Assembly (NCBI GenBank): GCA_015680685.1
Contig: MNCI01038230.1
Location: 269,750 to 296,647, forward strand
Origin: Gnetum montanum
Taxonomy: Eukaryota; Streptophyta; Gnetopsida; Gnetales; Gnetaceae
Reading direction: 5' to 3'
DNA length: 26,898 nt
Position numbers and translations under genes: made by a program. The notes under the pieces were generated by a model. The model was given only the letters and a program-made list of their open reading frames with translations, made no database searches and was not told the DNA's origin. This document shows, in pieces, positions 1 through 9,920 of this stretch (positions are counted from its first letter, which is position 1; each line of letters begins with the position of its first letter).

Positions 1-93
1 ATGAGCATAATAAGCTTCAAGATAGTCGTAGGCAGAGTTCAGAAAAGCACAACAGGTTGGCATTTTTTCTTGCAGTACATGGATAACTTGTCT

Positions 94-337
94 TTACGCT
101 CGCTACGCGGCGGTGCGTACCATGGCGTATGTTGTCAAGTTGTACATTGTTTACGCTTCATCACGTGCAGTTGCGTAGTGAGCGTAACTTATACATTGTT
201 TACGCTTCATCACGCGCAGCTGCGTAGCGAGCGTAAACCACGCATGATTTACACTTCATTACGCGCGGGTGCGTAGCGAGCGTAAGTTGCACACTATCCA
301 CGCTTCGTTACGCTCAGTTGCGTAGTGAGCGTAAAAC
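94..337. repeat. 49-bp tandem repeat array in U3 of LTR0, with one inverted half-unit
   Basis: Four imperfect copies have an exact 49-bp spacing. The block 'TGCGTAG(T/C)GAGCGTAA' recurs near 172, 221, 270 and 319, and the paired block 'TTACGCTTCAT' (variants TTACACTTCAT, CCACGCTTCGT) at 151, 200, 249 and 298. Within a unit the two blocks are roughly inverted, so each unit can fold as a hairpin. An inverted copy of the right-hand block, TTACGCTCGCTACGC, lies at 94-108. The units carry many CpG sites. Confidence 0.9.
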
Positions 338-365
338 AATTTTGAGCTTATGGATTTTTCTCCAG

Positions 366-405
366 ATTATGCTCATACACGCAACGCAACGCGAATGAGC
401 ATAAT
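366..405. repeat. 11-bp inverted repeat, third copy at window start
   Basis: ATTATGCTCAT (366-376) and ATGAGCATAAT (395-405) are perfect inverted copies around an 18-base spacer containing CGCAACGCAACGCG. The window also begins with ATGAGCATAATA (1-12), a direct copy of the right arm, so the 49-bp array is bracketed by this word. Confidence 0.6.
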
Positions 406-582
406 ACAGCCTGAATGCAGCCTAGAGTACACTCAGCATGTGCCCACTCTTCACACGCACAACACGCAAAGAAGCATGTTGTGCGTAGTCACAGTCTGAC
501 TTAAAAGATCATGCCAGCAGGGCCTGCAATATCTGGGACTCACATCATCAGGGTTGCGCCTTTTCCACGAAGCGTCACGGCC

Positions 583-590
583 TATAAATA
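583..590 (+). promoter_or_regulatory. TATA box of LTR0
   Basis: TATAAATA followed by CCCC matches the TATA boxes of the other LTRs in position and context. It lies 711 bases before the LTR end, which implies a long R+U5. About 30 bases downstream are two copies of a 17-bp unit beginning TTGGCAAAA (615 and 632). Confidence 0.75.
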
Positions 591-1300
591 CCCCAGTTAA
601 CAAAGATACAGGGGTTGGCAAAAAATTCGGGTTGGCAAAATCAGAGAAGCAAATAGCATATTTCTGAGCATCAGAGCACTTAGCACTTTGGAGCAGAGAT
701 ACAGAGAACAGCGCTTTGGCAATTGTGGACATCATCACCTTACAGTCGAAGCAGAGCACAGTTCGATTTGAGCACCGGTGACGGGAGTAATCTTTCTGCT
801 GAAAATACTCTATCAATCAGAAACAGTTGATCGGTAGACATCAAAGCTTGGCCCGCCTTGCATCTCAGCTTAGCCCACGAGGTAGATCGGACTTCTGTTT
901 AGACCGTTTTTCTTGTTGTTTTGTGCTTTTTTCACATCCTGTAATCGGGGATTCCCCAGTGTAATTTCTCATACGAAATATACATTTGTAAGACAAAGCG
1001 CAGATCTTGAGGCTTTGAGCTTCTTATGTCAACCTCTTCTTATCGTGTTTAGCATTATCGCCGTTGCAATCCAACTACATCGTTTTTCCCTCGTTTTACC
1101 ATTCTTCGAAACAGATCGCTTTCTCTCCACGTAATTCTCATCGTTTTACTGACCCATAAGTCCCTGTCTGATCGACAAGACCGTTCAGGGCACCGCGGAT
1201 TCTTTTTTCCAGCTTAGCCCTCACGCGGATCCGTGGTTAAAATTGCGTACGCCGGAATATCGGTCGGTATTTCCAGCTACCGACGTTTTCTGTCATTACA

Positions 1301-4300
1301 GAAGTCTCCTTTGAGGGTAGGATAATCTCTTGCTTTGGGGAACTAGTAATCAGTATATGATAAGTAGACAGCTGAAAGGCCCAACTCCTACCAATTGCCT
1401 AAATGAGTATCTCAAGGCAACAAGCCTTCATAGACTTCTCCTTGAGCTGCTACAAGTAGGCATCTCACTCATGCTTGTAGTGGCACTTGTGGTCCTTCTA
1501 CATATGTGATCATTTTCACACCTTAGTGCTAAAGCTCTTTTGCTCCTAATTCTTTTGGGAGAGTAGATCCATCTGCAACCTTTACTCAATGATCTTCTAG
1601 GTAGCCTTGTTCTTGCCTTAGATTACTAACTAGTATCTAGTGTAATCTATCTTTGATGTCCACCAGGTATCATCCCTCTGTGCTTGAGTTGATAAGAAAT
1701 CATAAGGGGATTGGAGGTCCTTGTTATTTGTGGTTAGGCTCATTGTTTCCTCTTAGAGCCCATGCATGTGTTTCCATAGGTGCTCATTCAAGTGCCTACA
1801 AGTCCACAATGCCTTCACACTGGAAAGTGCACACTTGATTAACACCTCATACACATGATGAGGCACCTACTCTACCTTAGTGGGATACTTACAGATGGCA
1901 TCCATGTGAGCTACCTAGTTTGGAACCTAATGAAGCTTAAAGCCTGTTAGCATACAATGAACAAATCAATATTAGCAAATAGACTAAGCATAGAATCAGT
2001 AAAATAGTTCAAGAAAAATGACATACATACCAAGTTTGGGATCTACCTGCTATATGTGATTCACCATGTCCTCCATGATGCCTTTAATGAAGGAAAATTT
2101 ATCTAGTATCTCTACCCATGGCTTCATGCAGTGGGTAGGCACTAGTGGTGGATCATTAGTAGGAAGGTCTGAGACTACAATACAACACAATGCAACACTT
2201 AGCAATAACTAAGCGGTTAAAGGCTTGAAAGCAAAGGGCAAAAGTAGATGGTAATACTAAGTGCTCACCAAGCAAGCCCTCAGATGTTAGCGTAGATGGA
2301 TCTCCTAGTTGCAAACCATTGAAGAGTTTGGTGAAGTCATCCTTAGGGTGGAATAGCCCCTCTACATCAAACTAGTGGAAGATATCTGGGGCCTCTAGTG
2401 GCTCCCCCTACAAGCTACGTCCCTTTCAACCTAAGGAGGGGATGTGTTTGCTACCTCTATTATCATTGCCATTGCTTCTACAATAGCCCTCTTGCCTAAA
2501 TCACATAGTGTAGCAATATTATCACAATATAATAAAACAAAAATAACAAAAAAAATATAAGGCGAATGCATCTATGATGTACACTAACTTGCAACCACCA
2601 AATGGAGTGTGGGTATCTTGAGGTTGGCTTTCTTAATGCCTACTTGCCCAACTATAAAGGGAGTCTTCTCTATTAGAGATGACCTCTTGATTTTTTCCTT
2701 GGAGGATCCCATTGTCTCTACAATGAATTAATCCTCCTTGTTTACATCTCCAATAATAGTTGGTGGACACTTGTCTCTACTATCATAGAATTATGATGAC
2801 TATGAATTCCCTATATGTGCCTTCATTGTAACTAAATATGACTTCTCAATCCCCTTTGGAGGGTCCTATCCATGAGTGGTGGCAAAAAAATGCTTAATCC
2901 ATGGCTTGGATAGCTACTTGTGATCCTACACAACCTAATACCCATTGTCCTTGATCACCAGCAACTCTGCAAGACTTAGCAGATAGGCTACGAAGAATGT
3001 AAAGTGAAAGTGAGACCTCGCATGGACATTATAGTGAAGCCTAGTAATCTCTACATATAGACCGGTGGCGATGGAGGAGGCCTAGTTAAACTTGGTGCCC
3101 TCCTCTATGAATTTTCATATTACTTGTGCCTACTCCACCCCAAGGACCTTTCCATAGGAGAGCATTTTAGGAAAGACATGGGCATAGAAAAGAGGGTAAA
3201 GTATCTAGACCTTAGGCATGTGCACATTCTTGACCATGATGCTTTTACAAGAGTGAGTGATCCCTAGCTACTCTTCAATCTTCTCTCTCTTGTTCGCCTC
3301 TCGATTATGCTTGTTAATGATTGATGGGCCCTCAGAGGAAGGCTAAATAAGTTAATGAAGAAGTTATCATTGAGGTACAAGACTACCCTCACTCTATGCA
3401 TGCAAGTAACAAAATAGTGGGCATCACAGTTGAAGAAGTCAACGATGGTCACCATCTCAACCAATAGTGTACTTGGGTTAAGGGCCAAGAAAAGGTCCAT
3501 CAACCCAGCATGTGTAAGCTGACTAGTTAGAGCCCCTAGGGATTGATGACATAACCACTCCTACGTCCCCTCTACATTGTTGTACTTCATAATGAGGGTG
3601 GCCTCATAATGGCCAATGGTAACCATTGTTACCTCTCTTGAAGCAATGGTAACTGTAACATAGGCAAACACAATTTAGCATCATGTGATTAATGGGTGCA
3701 TGAGAACAAGCAATAAAAGTCAAGGCAACATAATGAATACTCATGTGGAATAAATAATGTGCACAATGTAGGTGATGGCACAACAAGATTTTTAAAGATA
3801 GTCTTACTGCTAGTCCATCCCTCATCAAGCCAATCATAGGTCCAACACCATTCAAATACCTTCAGGTACCAAGTGGGGTATTTCTCTAAGTCCTCTACCA
3901 CATGTTGAATACCTACCTCCTGAAAGCTCAAACTAGAAGAAAATACCTTTAGCATGGTACAGGTCAAAGTAGGATCCCCTATCTCCTCATGGAGTCCCTC
4001 ATCATCAACTTTAAACCTAGCATTAGACATCCATAATCAGTAGTTAGCAAATTTAGCATGGCTAATGACAACGAGACATAATGAAAAGTAAGCGCACTTA
4101 CCCTTTAGCATAATATACAGTTCCAAGTGGGTTTTGAAAGACTATATGCATGTGCATGACAATGAAAAGGGTGTTGATCTTATTATAACAAGAGAACTCT
4201 AGCATGCTCCAAATCTTGGCTAAAGGATGAACACTCCTGGGACCTAGTCTCAGGCCAGCTACTTGATCACCACTAGTCATGGGCTTATCAAACATGAATT

Positions 4301-4740
4301 GTAGTATGTCCTACTTTTCCCCAGCCAACAACATCTAGATGATGGTGCTTGTAGCATCCATTGCCAACTATGACCACATGATCACACTAATGTGCTATAG
4401 TAGATAAGCCAGGAATTTGGATGCCCCTAGTCAAAACCACATCAACTAATGGCCTAACTTCATGTTAGGTGCAAGCGTGTTGGGCATGGGCTCACTAATG
4501 TAGGATAGAATGTTGAAGAGGTCCATGACCACTATGACGGGCTTTAGTAGGATCCTACAACTGCAAGATAGCAAATGAATGTAGTGTTAGCACATAACAT
4601 ATTATATTTTGGCATAAAATATTAACTTACGGTTAGAAAAAATTAGTAAATTTAGCTTAAAATGACTTACAAATATATCCTTAGGGTCCCCCATGGGGCC
4701 TTGTGAGCATAGGACATCAATACATAGTTAATGTGCCTAG
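1301..4740 (-). pseudogene. Decayed gene with at least seven exons, product unrecognised, interrupted by LTR0
   Basis: Read on the minus strand, the exons are: A 4717(or higher)-4671, B 4560-4102, C 4016-3808, D 3652-2589, E 2495-2269, F 2174-2031, G 1943-1301. The introns (110, 85, 155, 93, 94 and 87 bp) begin GT (GTAAGT twice, GTAAGA, GTTAGT, GTGAGC, GTATGT) and end AG, with CTAAT/CTAAC branch-like words. The reading phase fits at all six junctions once one 1-base deletion in exon D and one frameshift in exon E are allowed. Exon B contains PMTSGDQVAGLRLGPRSVHP, exon C EKYPTWYLKVFEWCWTYDWL, exon D ALNPSTLLVEMVTIVDFF. Exon G is Gln/Lys-rich and looks like a coiled coil once its stops are ignored. 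TAG stops fall mostly where Gln or Trp would fit. Exon D has only a weak pattern resemblance to plant mobile domain proteins; the family is not identified. The 3' end is cut by LTR0. Confidence 0.75.
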
Positions 4741-6564
4741 TGCCCATTGGAGTACAACATTAACGTAGCATTAGTATTTCACTTTACATTGGTACCATTT
4801 GCATCAACATGGTTTGGATGTTCTAGTATCCATATGTTCAACTTACAAAATTAGCATTCTGGCATGGCTTTCATGCATTTAGAATTTTGTTTCGCATAAG
4901 GCATTCTTACTATTGGCATTTTTGCACTTGGCATCTTGTGCATTTGGCATTCTAGTTTTACACTTGATAATTTTTTTTAAGTTTCTCAAAATTTTTCTAA
5001 CTCTAAGTGGTTTAGCATGAGATTCAAAATAATTCTAACTATTTGCTATGCTTCCTAGGGAGTGTAGCCAAAAAAAAATCACCAAATTTTCTAAGTACCA
5101 GTTATGCTTCCCAAGGGGCATAGCCCCAAAATGAGTGAAAAATTAATAAAAGAATTCTAACTGTTGGGAGCATAGCATCCCAACACATCTGGAAATTAAC
5201 CAATTTTAACAAAGTGTTGGCTACACTCCTAGGAAGCACAGTCACCAATACATAAGCTTTCATCAACACATCTCTTTCACTATGCTACACAGTGTCATTG
5301 CACACCAATGACATGTGCTAGGGTACTTGCCATGGCTATGGCCTTGGTGATCTCCCTAGTTCCATCCACCCCCTTACCATAGCCATCGCCTTTGTGACTA
5401 TACCATTATCCATTTTCTCATCCCTATGGCCTTCTACCCACATGTCCTTGTGATGTCTAACCCTCCTTTTTCCCTCACCCTACATTGCCCCCACATCATA
5501 GAATAAGGAATGGTAGAACCCTATCCCTTGGTTGCAACTATTTTTAGCCATAATCCTTGTCCCAATCTACCATTGCCCTCACCCACACACAAACACAAAA
5601 AGGAAAAAAAGGAACAAATGAAATCTCGCCATGCATGCCCTAGCCATAGTCATTTTTTATCCATTTTATGTCATCCATGTGGCATGGCCCCCAGTGAGGG
5701 AAATCCCAATCCACCATGAGAAAAAAACCCTTATTTTTTTTCTCTCCCTTACATTATGCACCATGTCCCTTAGGAATAAATGTACTAAATCCCTCATAGA
5801 CCATGTGTTTTCCTTTGTCCCATTTGCTACAAATAATTAAAATAAAACATCAACGCATCAACATAGACCCACAACCCATGTACACATCTTCTCCCCTTGG
5901 CTGTAGTTGCCAAGGTAGCTAGGATGGTAGTAGTCCCTACCAAGGTAAGCTGCCCTAAGACCAAACCCCAATGCTAAGCAAGAAAAGGTAGAATGCAAAG
6001 AGACAAATGGTGCAAAAGGGATGAGCATAGCAAGCATACCTAGCAGTTAGCAGTGCTCTCCTCTCCTCCACCTATACTTGCAATAGGTGTTCCAAGGCTT
6101 GCATTCCCTTTTCTGCATTGGTAAGTCTGAGGTGTTGATAGTTACTATAGCACATCATCCTGGTGCTATTCTCTAGCCACTACACTTTACTTACTATGCT
6201 CTAGTTATCACTCCTACTTCAAACTACACTATGCTCTGTAACTACTTATTCACACTTTGGAAAATGACAATTTACCCATAGTGAATCATGCATATATACC
6301 ACCCTTGGGATAATTAAATCATCACCTACCACACCGATGCTCCCACACTTAGGAAAATTTTCCTAAGTTTCTTGTGGAGCATAGCAAGAGGAGGTGAGCA
6401 TAGCAAGGGTTAATGTAGAAGCTAGAGTTAGAAAAATTTCTAAATGTTTTTCTAACAATACTAGACTTAGAAATTTTTTGAGATTTTTCTGGTTTCCTAG
6501 TGAATGCCCAACCCAATTCCATAACATAAACACTCTCTTCTTAGCTTGAAATAATGCATCTTGC
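4741..6564. other. Non-coding stretch with LTR-like fragments; no gene supported
   Basis: At 4855-4965 the sequence repeats the word TTGGCATT with irregular spacing, like the leader of the element-2 LTRs. At 5040-5260 there are 'GCTATGCTTCC..GGGAGTGTAGCC'-type palindromes like those in the U3 regions. 5300-5800 is C/T-rich with A-runs and shows nothing clear. On the minus strand, a short open segment at 5964-5865 (containing YLGRDYYHPSYLGNYSQGEK) follows acceptor-like CTTAG sites and could be a stray exon; this is weak. 6390-6560 again resembles U3 ('gagttagaaaaatttctaaatg'). Confidence 0.4.
6347..6368. repeat. 22-bp perfect palindrome with longer imperfect arms
   Basis: The core CTTAGGAAAATTTTCCTAAG lies at 6348-6367, and one more matching base on each side makes 22 bp. 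Outer arms TGCTCC (6338-6343) and GGAGCA (6376-6381) extend it to a 44-bp imperfect palindrome. Degraded versions recur in LTR U3 regions, for example ACTTAGAAAAACTTTCCCAA near 22264. Confidence 0.85.
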
Positions 6565-6780
6565 AAAAATCATAGTCTGCTAAAACCTTCAACTAGCAAT
6601 CTAGCCTGTCGAGGCCTAAAACTAGTTTGCACGCTTGCTTTTCTAATGTCCACTATTACATGTTTAGAAAATTAGTAATTTCATTACTTTCCTCATGTGA
6701 GGCAATTTGAATCTATTAAGATAGGTGCTACTTGACATTCTTTCTAGTTTTTTTTGCAAGAGATTTTGTAGGATTACAAC
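6565..6780 (+). mobile_element. Element 1: segment just upstream of pol
   Basis: This is homologous to 17865-18018 of element 2. Both have a 'ggcctaaaacta' stretch, then 'gataggtgc(t/c)acttga', a T-rich run and 'TTTTTGCAAGA..TTG(T/C)AG|G' immediately before the position where pol begins. The T-rich run plus (C/T)AG|G resembles a splice acceptor. Gag and protease of element 1 were not found to the left, so its 5' half is missing or replaced. Confidence 0.6.
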
Positions 6781-7529
6781 ATGAGCACATATGAGCATCT
6801 TCATTCACCTTTGGTCCTCATTGGACCTCATGGTGACCTCATCCAATGCATTGATGCCCAATACCTAGACCTTGAGCCAATAGCCCATGATGACTACATA
6901 ACATTTGTAGAGGCAACACTATATTGGACCAACCATCTAGTTATGGCTCTCAATCTAGAGGCAAGTGACATCACTAAGGATCCCTTGTCAAAGTCCCTAT
7001 AGCAACACTCAGTAATGAGGGGAAGACACTAAAACTTAGTTTCTTGTTAGAGCCTCAACAAGCCCAAAGCATTGCAAAAACACTTAATGACAACATCAAG
7101 GTATTTGCATGGTCCTACAAGGATATGCCAAGCCTAGATCCTCATATAGTGTAGCACAATATCATCCTCAATCCATGCATAAAACTAGTTAGACAGGAAC
7201 CTCGTAAGGTTAGGCCTGGAGTGGCATTGACAGTCCATGATGAAATCACCAAGCTTTATAAGGTTGGTTTCATCTAGGCAATTGACTACATAGACTAGGT
7301 CTCCAACATCATGGTTGTAAATAAAAAAATTGAAAGCATACTCATTTGCATAGATTTCCAAGACCTAAATAAGGTGACCATTATAGACATTTTCCCATTG
7401 CCTAGCATAGAACAATTAGTTGATACTATGGTTGTTCATTCCTTATTGTCATTTATGGATTGGTTCTCTGGTTATAATCATATTCAGATCAACCTAGAGC
7501 ACCAACTCAGTACAACCTTCATGACTTAA
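6781..7529 (+). pseudogene. pol: Element 1 pol, N-terminal part: reverse transcriptase fragment lacking the catalytic half
   Basis: The first ~220 bases read in one frame (MSTYEHLHSPLVLIGPHGDL..). After a frameshift near 7000 the sequence continues with VFAWSYKDMPSLDP (from 7101), the conserved segment before the RT domain of plant Ty3/gypsy pol. ICIDFQDLNK, FPLPSIEQLVDT and LLSFMDWFSGYNHIQ then match the RT fingers/palm motifs of this superfamily. The domain stops after TTFMT at 7528. The expected palm region with the YxDD active site, the thumb and the connection are absent before RNase H begins about 160 bases later. TAG/TAA stops occur at 7153, near 7275 and elsewhere. Family call is strong; the copy cannot be active. 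Confidence 0.9.
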
Positions 7530-7689
7530 GAAGTGAAGGTATTATCTCTTCCGCAACTAGGTAAGCATCATCTACAAAACCAATGTACTTTGGGCAATCA
7601 CAAAGAACATCTAAGGAAGCAATTGAATTACATGGTGGAAAGTAATAACCATGGAGTTTGACTTGCATTACATAGTGTAAGCATTAACT
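7530..7689 (+). other. RT deletion scar between RT fragment and RNase H
   Basis: Intact Ty3/gypsy pol carries a few hundred codons between the FSGYNQI motif and an RNase H of this type, including YxDD. Only ~160 bases remain here, with no recognisable motif, and the frame shifts from that of RT (codon starts divisible by 3) to that of RNase H. Confidence 0.7.
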
Positions 7690-8480
7690 AAAGGTCAAGA
7701 AATAGTTGCACAACTCATTGCTTCACTAGTAAACAATCAACCAACCATAGATCTAGAATTCTTGCATGAGAATGTTAGTAGTATAAGTCAAGTGCCTATT
7801 AACTTTGAGATAATTTTACACTTTAATGATGCTTCAACCTCTCAAGGAGGTAGTGCTGTTATCATAATCATGTTTCCCTTTAGGGAGCTTTGACCCTTTT
7901 CTTATCACTTTACATTTCCTTACACTAATAGTGTAGTGGAGTATGAAGGTCTTCTTAGAGGTCTTATAGTAGTGCATGACCTAGGAATCTGAAACCTAGT
8001 GATCTAAGGTGATTTATAATTAGTCATCAACCAAGTTATAGAGGTTTATTCTTGTAAAGCACAACACTTACAACCTTATTATGACTTGGCGAAGCACTTT
8101 CTTTGATGGATTGCAACTGTAGATATCCAACACATCCCTCACAAAAAGAATACCATTGTTGACACATTAGACACATTAGCCATAAGCATTGTAACCAACA
8201 TGTTTCATGCCTTGCACACCTTAGTAATGGATTGCATCAAACCTATCATGCAAGTAACTGATATTGCATCTGTAGCCACAATACTCATAGCTCATGTGCA
8301 AGAGTGGTATGATAACATCAGGTCATACCTTCAAAAGGGTGTGCCTCCATGACATCTAACGATTGCCCAAAAGGATGTAGTGGAGAAATGGTCATGGTAG
8401 TACATCATTGTAGGTGACAGAACACTATATCACAAATGCTATGATGGCATACTACTAACTAGTGTTAGTGATGCCAAACT
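7690..8480 (+). pseudogene. pol: Element 1 pol: RNase H domain (decayed)
   Basis: Reading in one constant frame, the sequence shows HFNDASTSQGGSAV (Asp codon 7828), SVVEYEGLLRGL (Glu codon 7939), GDL.LVINQV (Asp codon 8011) and IQHIPHKKNTIVDTLDTLA. These are the ordered acidic motifs of the RNase H found after RT in plant gypsy elements. The 'EYE.L..GL' and 'GD..LVINQV' wording is that of the second (archaeal-like) RNase H reported for the Tat lineage, so the classical RNase H was probably lost with the RT C-terminus. There are no frameshifts, but several stops of all three kinds, e.g. TAA at 8017 where Gln is expected. Confidence 0.85.
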
Positions 8481-9550
8481 GCAAATGATCATTGATTAGG
8501 TCCATAAGGGAGTATGTAGAGGCCACATAGCACCCAAGGAAATGGCATTGAAAAGAAAATGCTTAGGCTACTATTGGCCTTACATGGAGCATGATTGTAT
8601 TTCCAAGGTCAATACATGTGATGTCTATCAACAGCATGGTAACTTAATGCACGTGCCACCTACTAAACTGCACACCATGTAGATCACGTAGCCATTCCAA
8701 CATTTGGGGTTGGATATCATAGGGCCCATCACACCTAAGTCCTTTGTAGAGCATAGCTTCATCATAACTATCATCGAATATTTTACCAAGTCGGTTGAAG
8801 CCATTCCCCTTAGGAGGACCACATCATAGTAGGTTTTCAAATTCATCCTTGACAATATAGTAACCCTATTTAGTTTTCCCATGACCATTGTCATGGACAA
8901 TGGGCCATAGTTTAGTAGTACAAAAACCAAAGCCTTCTACGAATACCTTGGCATCAAGCATTCCTTCTCATCACCATACTACCCATAGGTGAATGGCCAA
9001 GCAGAAGCCACAAACATAGTCATTGTCAACCTTTTAAAGAAGATGCTTAGCAATAGTAAATGATGATGGCATGAGCATCTGGTCTATGTACTATGGGCGT
9101 ACCACACCATGCATAGAATAGCAATAGGTAAGATGCCATATAGCCTTATGTATGGGTCCAAAGTAATCTTACCTCTTGAATTGTAGGTCCCATCACTTTG
9201 TGTAATCCTCTCAAGCTTCATTAATGGGGCCCAAAATAATGAGTTGAGAACTAGTAACCTTGAGTCTATAGAGTAGCACATGTAGATGCTTAATCGAATC
9301 GAATGGTACCAAGAGCGGCAATGATAAAAGCACTACAAGAATTAACATCAATGCCTAATTAGGAGAGGGGACCTAGTCCTCAAGGCCATTTTTGAATCCA
9401 TAGACAAATTCTTAGCCAACTAGGAGGGGCCTTTCCTAATTACTAGGGCCTCTAACAATGGAGCATTCAAGCTTGCTAATCTAGATAGTAATGAGTTTGC
9501 CAATCTGATCAACCATTCATATGCAAAGTTGTACTATGCATAGTACACAA
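8481..9550 (+). pseudogene. pol: Element 1 pol: integrase (decayed, catalytic triad retained)
   Basis: In the same frame as RNase H, a zinc-binding N-terminus shows His at 8503 and 8524 and Cys at 8617; the final Cys is Tyr (TAT, 8626). The catalytic core has GLDIIGP (Asp 8713), IVMDNGP (Asp 8896) and SPYYP..NGQAEA (Glu 9004). That gives 60 residues between the Asps and 35 between Asp and Glu, the canonical D,D-35-E spacing. VLWAYHTMHR and GKMPYSLMYGSKVILPLEL follow, and the C-terminal part ends near 9540. From 8500 to 9290 the ten in-frame stops are eight TAG and two TGA. Two TAGs (8908, 8986) replace the Gln normally seen in GPQF and HPQ. No chromodomain was seen. Confidence 0.92.
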
Positions 9551-9920
9551 CATCACATCAATGACAAAGCAAGGTAAGTAAGGTAAGAAAGTATCTACTA
9601 TGATTATAAATTGTCATAGAGAGTCCACTATGACTATAAACTAGCATAGAGCATCCACTATGACTATAAATTGGCATAGCAAGTTTGCTATGACTATAAA
9701 CTCGCACAACCCATCCTTACATCATGATGTTAAACTAGCACAACATCCACCATTTGCTACAATGTTAAAATAGCATACAGTAGTCTCCTAGGACTATAAA
9801 CTAGCACATCATAGTCTGATAGAACCTTAAACTAGGTTCACAGTTTGCTAGGACCTTAAACTAGCATATCATGTGTTCTACCAAGATCTTAAACTAGGTT
9901 CACAATCTAGCACATACAAC
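9551..9920 (+). repeat. 30-bp tandem repeats at start of element 1 3' UTR
   Basis: The word TGA(C/T)TATAAA recurs at 9601, 9631, 9661 and 9691, an exact 30-bp period. More diverged ~34-40 bp units with 'TTAAACTAG(C/G)' continue to ~9905. A matching array follows pol's former site in element 2 (18080-18320). GCAAGGTAAGTAAGG at 9568-9582 resembles a splice donor. Confidence 0.85.

Larger units (their letters stand above)
1..1300 (+). mobile_element. LTR0: young CpG-rich LTR (solo or 3' LTR), left end outside window
   Basis: This is the right-hand 1.3 kb of an LTR from the same family as the other LTRs here. A TATA box at 583-590 is followed by a 'ggggttggca' leader, as in the other copies. The last ~30 bases (1271-1300) align with the 3' ends of the element-2 LTRs (13796-13825 and 20804-20833): TTCCAG.., then a G/T-rich run, then CATTACA. 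The sequence after 1300 has no primer-binding site, so this is a solo LTR or the 3' LTR of an element lying to the left. It is rich in CpG, unlike the rest of the window, which suggests a recent insertion that has lost little methylated C. Short ORFs inside it have no recognisable product. Confidence 0.8.

Noticed and set aside
1-276. 91-residue open frame at the window start
   Set aside because: It lies in the U3 tandem array; the frame follows from the 49-bp repeat, and the peptide resembles nothing known.
451-816. 121-residue minus-strand open frame in LTR0
   Set aside because: It crosses the TATA box and leader of the LTR on the opposite strand, without domain signs.
5510-5840. Two overlapping 69-residue frames
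   Set aside because: Low-complexity C/T-rich and A-rich sequence without recognisable motifs.
6781-9550. Alternative genetic code with TAG read as Gln
   Set aside because: TAG also falls where Trp is expected, TGA and TAA stops are present too, and Cys-to-Tyr changes and CpG loss accompany them. Deamination explains all of this.
6760-9580. Pol as a skipped exon whose spliced RNA was reverse-transcribed
   Set aside because: Element 2 retains both presumed intron sides next to the junction; splicing would have removed them too.
9551-9920. CRISPR-like array
   Set aside because: The 30-bp units are contiguous, with no unique spacers, and lie in a plant retrotransposon 3' UTR.
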